48,107 bases of DNA, from NCBI GenBank assembly GCA_943327105.2, contig CALPVV020000007.1, positions 1-48,107 of the forward strand, given 5' to 3'. A program made the position numbers and the translations under genes. The DNA comes from Nitrosovibrio sp. Nv4. GTDB lineage: Bacteria > Bdellovibrionota > UBA1018 > CAIMNF01. The first letter of the stretch is position 1. Every line of letters begins with the position of its first letter. Under the pieces are notes generated by a model. The model worked only from the letters and a program-made list of their open reading frames with translations, did not search any database and was not told the DNA's origin. This document shows positions 23,611 to 31,889 of this stretch, piece by piece.

Positions 23611-24756
23611 TTAATATTTTCCTCTGCCGTCGATCACTTCAATGCCAAGTTGATTGAGGATTTTCAATTCTTCCGGACTGGGTGGATTAGAGTGATAAAT
23701 CAGTGTTTTGATTTTAGTTGGCGGAAGTTCGCCAAAATGAAGTCCCTCAACATAATTTCCATAAGGTTTGAAAAGCTGTTCGCTTTCTAGTTTATTCAAT
23801 TCAGGAAACCGCTCAAAAAACTTGCGATCAAATTTAGGTCTGGAACTGTTTTGCACCATATCGAGCCAGGTGGGAATGTGTTCACCTTTTTGTTTTCTGG
23901 CTTGGTACCACAATTTGTTGTTCATCGGGTCAACGAATCGAAGTTTGTTCTCTTTAGAAACCTGCTGATAATAGTAAGGCACCGAAGTTTTTACCCATTC
24001 CAACGGAATTAGATAATCTACTGCAAGTTTGTCGCTGAGTTTTTTATCTGGAAGAATGGTCATCCATTTTAAATCTGCAACGAGTTCGCCTTCGATCATG
24101 GCGCGATCAAGACTGTCTCCGATTGTTAACACCGTATTGTCTTGAATTGAATCCAGTTTTAAAACCCAAGTATCTCCGATTCTCGATTTTGCATAAATAT
24201 CCATGCTGTAGTGAGTAGGATGAATATTGATTCCCGACTTTTTTTCTGGAACGAGATACATCGATTTGGGTTTGATGGAGGCTGAAATTTTTTCATATTC
24301 TGAGGGCTCCATTCTGAGATAACGAGCCTCTATGATATTTCTTCCCTCTGGGTTGAAAACCCCATTTGAAGATTCGATCTGATGCTGATTTTTAAAGCCA
24401 TTCCTCAAAATCTCCAGCCGGGATTCTTTTGAAGAATCGATAGCGAAAGTGAAATTTTTTTGATCGATCATCTCAACCAGCTTTTTAAAAACCGGGTCAC
24501 GCTGAGAAATTTGATCAATGAGCTTAATTTGCTCTTCAAAGTGAAGTCCATTTTGAGCTGATTTCAACTTCGTATTTTGAATGATCTGTTGAACCAGTAT
24601 TTTGGCTTGATCGTGTTCCGGGTGAAGTGAGGTTTGTGTTAATAACTTTTGGAAATAATCAGAGCAATTGACTGCTTTCGAATCCGGAGTCGAAAGAGTC
24701 AAAAAGGCCAGAATCAAGAAGTGAAAAAAAGTTTTAGGTTTTTGAGAGGTTTTCAA
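23611..24756 (-). CDS. Secreted protein, possibly ADP-ribosyltransferase-like (DUF3626-like)
   Basis: The 381-residue protein has a signal peptide (cleavage near SKA/VNC, residue 28). The central part reads RLEILRNGFKNQHQIESSNG (113-132), an arginine- and glutamate-containing IIEARYLRME (141-150), then KPKSMYLVP (162-170) and a TIGDSL (211-216). This order resembles the DUF3626-type pattern, in which an R-x-Il-xG-x-NqFeT-SnG segment is followed by RPKYGxL and TxGDS, a family related to ADP-ribosyltransferase folds. That comparison is from memory and is weak. The last part (about 330-381) has no recognised motif. It begins with a TTG overlapping the sua5 stop (TTGA), so it is the third gene of the murF-sua5 unit. 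Confidence 0.5.
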   Translation of the reverse strand: MKTSQKPKTFFHFLILAFLTLSTPDSKAVNCSDYFQKLLTQTSLHPEHDQAKILVQQIIQNTKLKSAQNGLHFEEQIKLIDQISQRDPVFKKLVEMIDQKNFTFAIDSSKESRLEILRNGFKNQHQIESSNGVFNPEGRNIIEARYLRMEPSEYEKISASIKPKSMYLVPEKKSGINIHPTHYSMDIYAKSRIGDTWVLKLDSIQDNTVLTIGDSLDRAMIEGELVADLKWMTILPDKKLSDKLAVDYLIPLEWVKTSVPYYYQQVSKENKLRFVDPMNNKLWYQARKQKGEHIPTWLDMVQNSSRPKFDRKFFERFPELNKLESEQLFKPYGNYVEGLHFGELPPTKIKTLIYHSNPPSPEELKILNQLGIEVIDGRGKY

Positions 24757-25841
24757 TTTGTTTGAATTGGTTTATTCCGACTCGCACGCTTCAGGCGATC
24801 AAAGATCGAGGCGCCAAGTCCTTCTTTGGTGTTTTCAGGTACGTCGGCAAAGATATGAGTTATTTTTGGATTTTCGTCGAGCTCGCGCATGGTGGAAAAA
24901 AGATTTCTCGCCATTTCTTCATAGGAGTTTTCATGTGAAAGAATCCTGAGCTCTTGTTTTTCAAGATTCTGAAAGGAGTGATGAAATCCACTCATGGAAA
25001 TCCAAGCACTGGATTCGAGTGATGATTCTGGAAAGCTGGAGACGATGGGAATGGATTTTGAGTCTTGAAAGGATACAGGGATCAAATAGAGAGGTTTTCT
25101 TGGAGCATAATGTTCATCAAGCATTCCAGGGGCTACAGCTGATTCACTGATTTTTTGCATTAACGAGGGGGCTGTAGCGACGGTGGTGCCGAAAGCGACC
25201 TCTAGTTCTGATTTTGAAATTTTTCCAGGTCTTAACAGTGTTACAGAGTCTTCGGTGATTTGGACAATGGTCGATTCAACTCCGACTTCGCAATTACCGC
25301 CGTCGAGTACGCCAGAAATTCTACCATCGAGTTCTGTGATGACATGATCGGCATTGGTGGGTGAGATTCGGCCGAAACGATTTGCGCTCGGCGCAGCCAA
25401 TGGAAAACTGATGTGAGCGAGCACTTCTTGGAAAAGAGGATGTTTGGGGCAGCGAATGCCAACAGTGGGCTGATTACTAGTGACTTCGGCAGGGATTTTT
25501 GAGCCTTTTGGGAGAATGATGGTCAGAGGTCCTGGCCAAAAATGCTTCATTACCGATTCGATTTTGCCAAGATTCTTCCAGCTCAAAACATCTGAATTAA
25601 GAATGTTTTCAATTACCAGCGCTTTTACCGGGCTGGAATGGTGTAGGGTTTTTTCTGAAATGTGAACAATCAATGGATCAAAAGAGGGACGTTCTTTTGC
25701 AGTGAAGATCTTTTTCACTGTTTCCGGATTGGTCGCATTTCCAGCGAGTCCGTAAACCGTTTCTGTGGGCAACGCTACGACTTCGTCTTGCTTCAATAAT
25801 GCTGCAGCATCAACTGCTTTGGTGAGGCGTAATGTTTTCAT
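24753..25841 (-). CDS. sua5: L-threonylcarbamoyladenylate synthase, Sua5 type
   Basis: The 362-residue protein has the YrdC/Sua5 catalytic domain (about 1-205), with ALPTETVYGLAGNA, KIFTAKERPSFDPLIVHI, PLAAPSANRFGRISPT, VESTIVQI and LLRPGKIS. The linker VAPGMLDEHYAPRKPLYL and a C-terminal Sua5 domain (about 250-360) follow, which distinguishes it from the short TsaC. It makes the TC-AMP intermediate for the t6A37 modification of ANN-reading tRNAs. Its start overlaps the murF stop by 4 bp (ATGA) and its stop overlaps the next start. Confidence 0.94.
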   Translation of the reverse strand: MKTLRLTKAVDAAALLKQDEVVALPTETVYGLAGNATNPETVKKIFTAKERPSFDPLIVHISEKTLHHSSPVKALVIENILNSDVLSWKNLGKIESVMKHFWPGPLTIILPKGSKIPAEVTSNQPTVGIRCPKHPLFQEVLAHISFPLAAPSANRFGRISPTNADHVITELDGRISGVLDGGNCEVGVESTIVQITEDSVTLLRPGKISKSELEVAFGTTVATAPSLMQKISESAVAPGMLDEHYAPRKPLYLIPVSFQDSKSIPIVSSFPESSLESSAWISMSGFHHSFQNLEKQELRILSHENSYEEMARNLFSTMRELDENPKITHIFADVPENTKEGLGASIFDRLKRASRNKPIQTN

Positions 25842-27148
25842 GAGCCAGCTTGAAGAAGTTTGAATACGGTTTCCATCTTCATTCCGCGAGAGCCTTTGAT
25901 GAGAATCTGGTCGTGAGGGGAAAGATTGTTTTTCAAGGCCTGAGTCAGTTGTTCGTGTGTTTCAAAATGCTTCACATGTGAATAGTGGTTTTTACTGAGT
26001 TCATCGAGAAGCCATTTCATGCGTGAACCATAAAGATAAACTTCATCTATTTTAAGCCCCATGATTTCTTTCGCGATCTCACGGTGAAAGCTCTCTTCCT
26101 GTTCGCCAAGTTCAAGCATGTCACCCAATACGGCTAAGTTTTTGTTGTTGCTTTTAAGCAGGCGAAGGGCGGCGGCCAATGAGGTTGGGTTTGAATTGTA
26201 GTAGTCAGCGATGACCGTGATTTCATTTGGCAGATTATGGATTTCAGTTCGTCCGTAAGCTGTTTTGAAGGTGGTCAGGCCTTTTTGCATTTCTTCTTTG
26301 GTTAGACCAATGAGTTTTCCCATGGTCACCGCGGCAAGCAGATTGTGTTCATGGTGAGCACCGGGCAACGGTGACGGATATTCAATTAAGAAAGCCGTGT
26401 CTGCTTTTTCATAGGCAAGAAAGTTTTTCAATTGAAGATCGTCTGAATGTTTTTCAAACCATCGCTTCACATAAGGATCAGCGACATTGATGGCTAGTTT
26501 TTTACTGTTTCGATAGCCGTAATCAAATGCTTTCAGTTCCTCTTCGGCGGCGATATCAACCGTTTTCAGCTGATGAAGATGTTCAGGCCCCAGCGCAGTA
26601 ACAATAAGGTGAGTGGGTTCGACCAGGTCAAGGTGTTGTTCCATGGCGCCGATGTCATCAATCCCGATCTCAATCACGGCGATCTGGGTATCTGGCTTCA
26701 AACTCAAGAGAGTGAGTGGAATACCTAAGAAACCGTTCTGGCTTCCTTCGGTTTTCATGACCTTGGTGTATTTGCCATTAAGTAGACTTGAAATGAGTTC
26801 TTTAGTGGTGGTCTTGCCGACACTGCCAACCACACCGATGAATGGAATATTGAATGTTATACGATAGGCGTGCGCCAGTTTACGAATGGCGGTCAGGGTT
26901 GACTCGACTTGAAAGATGATGACGTGAGCCGGCGCTTGTACTGGTTTTTCGCTCACAATGGCTACACAGCCTTTTTCAATTGCAGAGGTGATGTAATCAT
27001 GGCCATCCATGCTGTCGCCCTTGATTGCAACGAACAGAGAGCCTGATGATACTTTTCTGGAGTCAGTTGTAATTTCAGCGATGTCAATGCAGGCTGTGGA
27101 TTTTGGAAGTTGAAGGATTTCGGCGATTCGATGAGTGTTCCAGAACAT
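25838..27148 (-). CDS. murF: UDP-N-acetylmuramoyl-tripeptide--D-alanyl-D-alanine ligase
   Basis: The 436-residue Mur ligase has an N-terminal UDP-binding domain with DSRKVSSGSLFVAIKGDSMDGHDYI, the P-loop VGSVGKTTTKELI and the KTEGSQNGFLGIPLTLL segment typical of MurF. It then has DYYNSNPTSLAAALRLL and a C-terminal domain with LGDMLELGEQE and ILIKGSRGMKMETV. It adds D-Ala-D-Ala to the peptidoglycan precursor. It is isolated here from the mra/dcw cluster and heads a murF-sua5-secreted protein unit. Its upstream TATACT places the transcription start at or next to the ATG, with no Shine-Dalgarno. Confidence 0.95.
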   Translation of the reverse strand: MFWNTHRIAEILQLPKSTACIDIAEITTDSRKVSSGSLFVAIKGDSMDGHDYITSAIEKGCVAIVSEKPVQAPAHVIIFQVESTLTAIRKLAHAYRITFNIPFIGVVGSVGKTTTKELISSLLNGKYTKVMKTEGSQNGFLGIPLTLLSLKPDTQIAVIEIGIDDIGAMEQHLDLVEPTHLIVTALGPEHLHQLKTVDIAAEEELKAFDYGYRNSKKLAINVADPYVKRWFEKHSDDLQLKNFLAYEKADTAFLIEYPSPLPGAHHEHNLLAAVTMGKLIGLTKEEMQKGLTTFKTAYGRTEIHNLPNEITVIADYYNSNPTSLAAALRLLKSNNKNLAVLGDMLELGEQEESFHREIAKEIMGLKIDEVYLYGSRMKWLLDELSKNHYSHVKHFETHEQLTQALKNNLSPHDQILIKGSRGMKMETVFKLLQAGS

Positions 27149-27154
27149 ACTGAA

Positions 27155-27160
27155 AGTATA
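27155..27160 (-). promoter_or_regulatory. -10 box of murF, predicting a leaderless mRNA
   Basis: TATACT on the minus strand lies 6 bp upstream of the murF ATG (27148), so transcription would begin at or beside the A of the start codon. The only -35 candidate is the T-rich end of the neighbouring terminator, about 17 bp further upstream. Confidence 0.4.
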
Positions 27161-27177
27161 GCGGAGAGGGTGAAAAT

Positions 27178-27217
27178 AAAAAAGCCCGGCGCATCGATTT
27201 CTCGGGAGCCGGGCTTT
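27178..27217 (-). terminator. Rho-independent terminator after the DsbA-like gene
   Basis: AAAGCCCGGC (27181-27190) and GCCGGGCTTT (27208-27217) form a 10-bp stem with a 17-nt loop. Six T follow on the minus strand. It separates the DsbA-like gene from murF. Confidence 0.85.
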
Positions 27218-27237
27218 AGAGTCCTTTCGGATTCTGA

Positions 27238-28302
27238 TTAGTTCTTAGCGCTCAACTCTTCGTCGATCACTTCAGAGAACGCTTCGATTGGAAGCGCGCC
27301 GCTGATCAATTGACCGTTTACGAAGAAAGTTGGAGTAGAGCGTACGCCGAGCTTCTCGCCGTATGCCATGTCTTTTTTCACATAGTCCGCGAACTTGTGT
27401 GAATCAAGGCACTCTTTGAATTTCTTCTCGTCAACGCCAGATGCTTTAGCGTGTTTAATGAGGCTTTCAGCATCGAGTTTGTCCTGGTTCTTGAACGCGA
27501 GGTCGTGGAATTTCCAGAACTTGTCTTTGTTTTGCTCGTTAACACACATAGAAGCTTCTGAAGTCAAAGGAGCATCTTTGTGCATTGGGAGTGGAAATTG
27601 TTTGAAAGCAATTTTCACCTTGTTGCCGTACTTTTTGTTGATTTGGTTCACAACATCCGCACCTTTTCCGCAGAATGGGCATTGGAAGTCAGAGAATTCA
27701 ACGATGGTAACTTTAGCAGAAGAGCTTCCTTTGAAAGGAGCATCACCAACTTCAACCTGAATGTTTGATTTTGGTTTTTTGAAGTATACTTCTACAGGGT
27801 TGCCTTTAGTGAGTTTAGCCAAATAAGACTGAACCATCTCGTCTTTTTTCTGGTCTTTCATGTAAGCAAAAATGCGCTCTTTTACTTGCTCATTGATGTT
27901 GCTTTCAGGAATGTTTTTTTCTTTTACGAATTTTTTGTAATCAGCATCAGAGATTTTGATGTCACCTTTGAGGATTTTTTTGCTGATGTATTCTTCAGAA
28001 GAAGCAAGGCCGTCTTTTTTCGCTTCAGCAGAGAGGTATTTCTCTTGAACGAGTTTGTTCAATTGACCCATTTTCAGATCATATTCTTGTTTTTTGATCT
28101 GCATGAGCTCAAGTTGAGCATCGCCAATGAGTTGTTCTTCGGTGATTTCTTCACCGTTGATTTTAGCAACAACGCCTGGTTTAGAAGCGTCTTTGATGAG
28201 AAAATTGATTTTTGCTTTCGCGCTTTCGCTTGTGCAAGCAACAATTACGCCTGCAGTAAGTAGGCATGTGGTCACGAGTTTCAAGGTACGGTTCGTGTTC
28301 AT
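27238..28302 (-). CDS. DsbA-like thioredoxin-fold lipoprotein with a SurA-like N-terminal region
   Basis: The 354-residue protein has a lipoprotein signal (IVA then C23). A helical, lysine-rich region (about 44-165) begins VVAKINGEEITEEQL, the opening seen in SurA/PpiC-type chaperone domains. A DsbA/thioredoxin domain (about 185-350) follows, with the redox site C208-P-F-C211, a PMHKDAPLTSEASMC segment and the cis-proline region RSTPTFFVNG. It probably folds or oxidises exported proteins in the periplasm, anchored to a membrane. This fusion of a chaperone-like N-region with a DsbA domain is seen in related bacteria. It is followed by a terminator. Confidence 0.85.
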   Translation of the reverse strand: MNTNRTLKLVTTCLLTAGVIVACTSESAKAKINFLIKDASKPGVVAKINGEEITEEQLIGDAQLELMQIKKQEYDLKMGQLNKLVQEKYLSAEAKKDGLASSEEYISKKILKGDIKISDADYKKFVKEKNIPESNINEQVKERIFAYMKDQKKDEMVQSYLAKLTKGNPVEVYFKKPKSNIQVEVGDAPFKGSSSAKVTIVEFSDFQCPFCGKGADVVNQINKKYGNKVKIAFKQFPLPMHKDAPLTSEASMCVNEQNKDKFWKFHDLAFKNQDKLDAESLIKHAKASGVDEKKFKECLDSHKFADYVKKDMAYGEKLGVRSTPTFFVNGQLISGALPIEAFSEVIDEELSAKN

Positions 28303-28351
28303 TTGTGTTTGTCCTTTCGATGATTGACTAATTCCCTAAAAGCGTAAGGGA

Positions 28352-29338
28352 TTAAAGATTCGAAAACAAGTCGTGAATTCGAAGAAGTCCTTTTATTTCA
28401 AACTTTTCGCTCACTACAGGCAATACGCTAATTTGGCTTTCACGGTTTTCCATGATTCGTAGCGCATCATAAGCGAGCATGTTTTCAACAACCGTTATAG
28501 GGTTTTGCGTCATGACTTCTCTGGCGTTCAGTGTGAAAAATTTTTCGCGATGTTGAAGTGCTCTGCGAATGTCTCCATCGGTAATGATGCCGATCAGTTT
28601 TCCGTTTTCCTCGACCAAGACACCACCCAGTTTTTTTCGAGTGGAGAGTTCGAGTACTTCATCCATTGCTGCATCCGGTTTAATGGTTGGACACTGGTCA
28701 GGATAGGAGTGCATCAAATCTTTGACGGTCAGTTGAAGGCGTTTTCCTAGCGAGCCTCCAGGATGGTTACGCGCAAAGTCTTCAGGTGAAAAACCACGAG
28801 CCTGCAGTAGACTTACTGAAAGTGCATCACCGATAGCCAATGCAAGTGTGGTGCTGGTTGTTGGTGCCAAATTGTGAGGGCATGCTTCTTTTTCAACAGA
28901 AGCATCGATCCAGTGCTTTGATCGTAGTGCGAGTTTTGATTTCGGGTTTCCGCCAATGCCGATTACTGGAATGTTTTTATGATCAAAAAAAGGCAATATT
29001 TCTAGCAATTCTTCAGTGTTTCCCGTGTAGCTGAATGCCATAACGATATCGTTCGGGCCCACCACGCCGAGATCGCCGTGAAGTGCTTCTGTGGGGTGCA
29101 CGAAGACTGCCGGGGTTCCCGTACTACTCAAGGTAGCCGCTATTTTTGATGCGATTTTCCCTGACTTCCCGATACCAAGTAGGATGACTTTTCCGCCGGC
29201 GTTGGTTCGGTCAAGAATCAGTTGAATCGACTGGTCGATCGAAGCAGCGAGTTCGGGTTGGTTGGAGTAGCGATGAACAGCTTTCTGGATGGCCATGCCT
29301 TCATCAAGCAGGACTTGGCAAAATTCTTTGAAGCGCAT
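28352..29338 (-). CDS. kdsD: Arabinose-5-phosphate isomerase (KdsD/KpsF)
   Basis: At 328 residues it has the standard layout. A SIS sugar-isomerase domain (about 30-180) carries GIGKSGKIASKIAATLSSTG, PTEALHGDLG and the SYTGNTEE loop, and is followed by NLAPTTSTTLALAIGDAL. Two CBS domains follow (about 210-270 and 275-328), with GVLVEENGKLIGIITDGDIR at the first. It converts ribulose-5-phosphate to arabinose-5-phosphate, the first step to Kdo of LPS. Its start is 23 bp from the divergent lipoprotein gene. Confidence 0.95.
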   Translation of the reverse strand: MRFKEFCQVLLDEGMAIQKAVHRYSNQPELAASIDQSIQLILDRTNAGGKVILLGIGKSGKIASKIAATLSSTGTPAVFVHPTEALHGDLGVVGPNDIVMAFSYTGNTEELLEILPFFDHKNIPVIGIGGNPKSKLALRSKHWIDASVEKEACPHNLAPTTSTTLALAIGDALSVSLLQARGFSPEDFARNHPGGSLGKRLQLTVKDLMHSYPDQCPTIKPDAAMDEVLELSTRKKLGGVLVEENGKLIGIITDGDIRRALQHREKFFTLNAREVMTQNPITVVENMLAYDALRIMENRESQISVLPVVSEKFEIKGLLRIHDLFSNL

Positions 29339-29348
29339 GCCATTATGC

Positions 29349-29354
29349 TACACT
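29349..29354 (+). promoter_or_regulatory. Possible -10 box of the lipoprotein gene
   Basis: TACACT lies 7 bp before the ATG at 29362, with a TTTGAA at 29327-29332 as a possible -35 (16-bp spacer). The transcript would be leaderless or nearly so. The boxes are moderate matches. Confidence 0.3.
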
Positions 29355-29361
29355 GTTTTTT

Positions 29362-29904
29362 ATGAAAACTCTTGTAAAAGTATGGTGTTTGTCAGTGATC
29401 GCTGTAGTGGGTTTGTCGAGTTGCATGAGTGCCTACATCAAATCGGTTGGCGGGGACACTGATAGGATGTTTTCAAAAATCTATGTTTCTGATTATCCGA
29501 TTGCTTGGGATGCTGCAGTTGAGGCGCTAAAAGCCAGCCCGATGGAAGTAGTCAATCGCGAGAATGGTATGCTTCAGACCAAATGGATCGACAATACGGC
29601 TGAAAGGAATCTGATTGATTCAGCAGGCTCGGTCAGCAACTACACCAAGGCGCAGTATCGTTTTCGAGTCACCATGGCAAAGGGTAGTTTTGAGAATAAG
29701 AACTCTGTACGCATGACCGTTCAAAAGGAACAGCAAATTCAGCGAGACGTTCTTGAAGGCTGGCGCAATCAGGAAAGTGACGGCATTCAGGAAAGATCAC
29801 TGATCTATCGGGTTGGAAAATTGATTGAATTCAGAACCAGAACAGAAAAAATCGAGTCGAAAAAAATCAAACAAGAACTCGAAACCGACCCACTTATGAA
29901 TTAA
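29362..29904 (+). CDS. Lipoprotein of unknown function with BamC-like features
   Basis: The 180-residue protein has a lipoprotein signal peptide (LSSC at 18-21). The mature part opens with YIKSVGGDTDRMFSKIY. A helix-grip type pattern follows (AWDAAVEALKASPMEVVNRE, then GMLQTKW), as in BamC/NlpB proteins, in which short helices alternate with an antiparallel sheet. The C-terminus is charged and helical. BamC-like function is a guess from the pattern. The last 11 bp overlap the convergent coiled-coil gene. Confidence 0.65.
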   Translation: MKTLVKVWCLSVIAVVGLSSCMSAYIKSVGGDTDRMFSKIYVSDYPIAWDAAVEALKASPMEVVNRENGMLQTKWIDNTAERNLIDSAGSVSNYTKAQYRFRVTMAKGSFENKNSVRMTVQKEQQIQRDVLEGWRNQESDGIQERSLIYRVGKLIEFRTRTEKIESKKIKQELETDPLMN

Positions 29905-30967
29905 GAAGGTTTTCGAATTCTTTAAGAAGTTCTTCGTCTGTTTTATTTGCAAGTGAAGGTTCGTTATTAGTTGGTAAAGGAACCGGATCGCCTGCCACTG
30001 CTTTCAGTGGTTCAGGTTCAGCTGCTGGTGCGGCGTCAAGACTGGTTTCAACTGAATCAACCAGTTTTTCGAATTGGTCAGCTGAAGGAGCTGGTTCAGC
30101 AACTGCCTGCAATTTTGGTTGGGGTTCAATGACTGGTTCAGCAACAGGTGGTGCAACAGGAGCTGCGGCAACCGGCGTAACCGGAGGAGTTGCAGGCTTA
30201 CCTTCAAGAAGAGCATCAATCGCATCTTGATCAAGAGCATGCTTTTGTTTCGCCGCTTCAGGTGCAGGTGCCGGCTCAATGATGGGCTCAACATCAGGAA
30301 CTGCCGCAAGTGGTTTGCGTTCAGTTACTTGAGGTGCTGGTGCTGCAGCTGCTGGTGCTGGTGCTTCACTTAGTTTTTTCTTAAGCTGGGCGTTCTCTTG
30401 CTGGAGTCGCTTGAGATTCGCGAGATCTTCTTCAAACAAAGAGTATTCTTCAAGTCGAGCTTCAAGATTCTTGATTTTGTCGGTGAGGGATTTTTGGTTT
30501 GCTTCAACGTAAGCGGTTCCACCTGAGTTTGCTCTCAAGGTTTCGACTTCTTCCAGAAGTTTTGCTTTTTCAACATTGATATTAACGACAAGACTTTCTT
30601 TTTCACGTAGCTGGCTCTCGAGTGAACCTAATCTTGCAAGTAGGTCAGGTGAAATCGCTGATTTACTCGGATCAGTTGCAGCTACAGGAGCGGCAGCGGC
30701 ATTGAGGCCGTGAAATGGCATCGCTGCAGTTGCACCATCGTTGTTCATTCCGAAGAGTTGTTTTCTCACGAACTCCGCTTCGTTGATGAGCTGATTCAAA
30801 TATGACTTCACAACAGCTGAAGGAATCTGTGAATGAGCAAGACCCATTCGTCTCTTTTGAATGACCCAGTGATAGCAATAAACAGAGAGAAGGGTGAAAA
30901 TTCCGGCTGCTCCCAAGAGCAAAAACTCTTCTGTGAATTTTGAATAAAAGTAGACCATCGAATTCAT
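29894..30967 (-). CDS. Membrane-anchored coiled-coil, Pro/Ala-rich protein with a FliM-like motif
   Basis: The 357-residue protein has one transmembrane helix near the N-terminus (about 16-34). A coiled coil follows (about 105-200, with regular leucines and E/K, such as LESQLREKESL and IKNLEARLEE). Then comes a long Pro/Ala/Glu-rich stretch (about 201-340) and an acidic C-terminal helix (TDEELLKEFENLLNS). At residues 245-256 it reads LDQDAIDALLEG, close to the N-terminal motif of FliM and FliN (LSQDEIDALLxG), which binds CheY-P or is conserved in the switch. This is a single short motif in a low-complexity region. I do not recognise the family; a role in envelope or motility organisation is speculative. 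Confidence 0.6.
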   Translation of the reverse strand: MNSMVYFYSKFTEEFLLLGAAGIFTLLSVYCYHWVIQKRRMGLAHSQIPSAVVKSYLNQLINEAEFVRKQLFGMNNDGATAAMPFHGLNAAAAPVAATDPSKSAISPDLLARLGSLESQLREKESLVVNINVEKAKLLEEVETLRANSGGTAYVEANQKSLTDKIKNLEARLEEYSLFEEDLANLKRLQQENAQLKKKLSEAPAPAAAAPAPQVTERKPLAAVPDVEPIIEPAPAPEAAKQKHALDQDAIDALLEGKPATPPVTPVAAAPVAPPVAEPVIEPQPKLQAVAEPAPSADQFEKLVDSVETSLDAAPAAEPEPLKAVAGDPVPLPTNNEPSLANKTDEELLKEFENLLNS

Positions 30968-31100
30968 AAGCGCGTCCCTCCTAGACTTTGCCTGAAAACC
31001 TTAGCAATCCAATAATGATTATGTGCCTGAGTTGAGTGAGTGTCAAACGTCAACAATGATCCTACTTGCCGGCAAGGTTTTGACGGGTTAACTTCCGAAT

Positions 31101-31883
31101 ATGATGAAAAGGGAAGTACTTTTGGAAGGTGCTGTCGATGCCGCTTATGCCGCAGGTAAAGTGATTCGTAAGCATTTTACTCGTAAATTACGCATTCAAG
31201 AGAAAGCCGATAACATGGGGCTGGTTACGAATGCCGATGTAGAAGCCGAAGCGGCTGCCATTCGGGTTTTAAAGAAATGCGAATCGAGCTTTGCTCTTCT
31301 GACTGAAGAAACCCATTCCAAAGGCAGGCTTGAAGGGCAAGCCGGGTTGTGGATTTTGGACCCACTCGATGGAACCACTAATTTTGTTCATCGCTTTCCC
31401 ATGTTTTGCGTCACGATCGCGGCTCAGATTGGCTCTAATATCGAAGTGGCGGTGACTTATCATCCGATTTTAGATGAGCTTTATACAGCCATTCGCGGAA
31501 AGGGCGCATATCTGAATGGGAAGCGAATGCATGTTTCAGACAAAAAGAAGATTGCGGATGCCCTTTTATCAACCGGCTTTTCCTATCACCGTCGAAATCT
31601 GCTTTCGACCGAAATGACCTCTTTTGAAAAATTGAGCATGAGTGCGAGGGCGATTCGCAGGCCTGGAAGTGCGGCGCTTGATCTTGCGTATACAGCACGC
31701 GGAGTGTTCGATGGGTTTTGGGAGCGTCATCTGGCACCGTGGGATGTTGCTGCCGGTTCTTTATTGGTAACGGAAGCGGGCGGTAAGGTTTCAGATTTTG
31801 ATAATAAGAAGTTCGACCCTTACGGGCCTGAAATTCTGGCGACAAATGGAAAAATTCATCGCCAGCTGCTTAAAAATATCTGA
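31101..31883 (+). CDS. Inositol monophosphatase family protein (SuhB-like)
   Basis: The 260-residue protein carries the inositol-monophosphatase signatures: TEETH (metal site), LDPLDGTTNFVHRFP (about 88-102) and the C-terminal WDVAAGSLLVTEAGGKVSD with APWDV. Magnesium-binding residues D, E and D are all present. These enzymes hydrolyse inositol monophosphate and related sugar phosphates; some (SuhB) also act in rRNA transcription antitermination. It has no Shine-Dalgarno of note, and opens ATGATG. It is followed by a convergent aminotransferase gene with a 6-bp gap. Confidence 0.9.
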   Translation: MMKREVLLEGAVDAAYAAGKVIRKHFTRKLRIQEKADNMGLVTNADVEAEAAAIRVLKKCESSFALLTEETHSKGRLEGQAGLWILDPLDGTTNFVHRFPMFCVTIAAQIGSNIEVAVTYHPILDELYTAIRGKGAYLNGKRMHVSDKKKIADALLSTGFSYHRRNLLSTEMTSFEKLSMSARAIRRPGSAALDLAYTARGVFDGFWERHLAPWDVAAGSLLVTEAGGKVSDFDNKKFDPYGPEILATNGKIHRQLLKNI

Positions 31884-31889
31884 TTCAAC

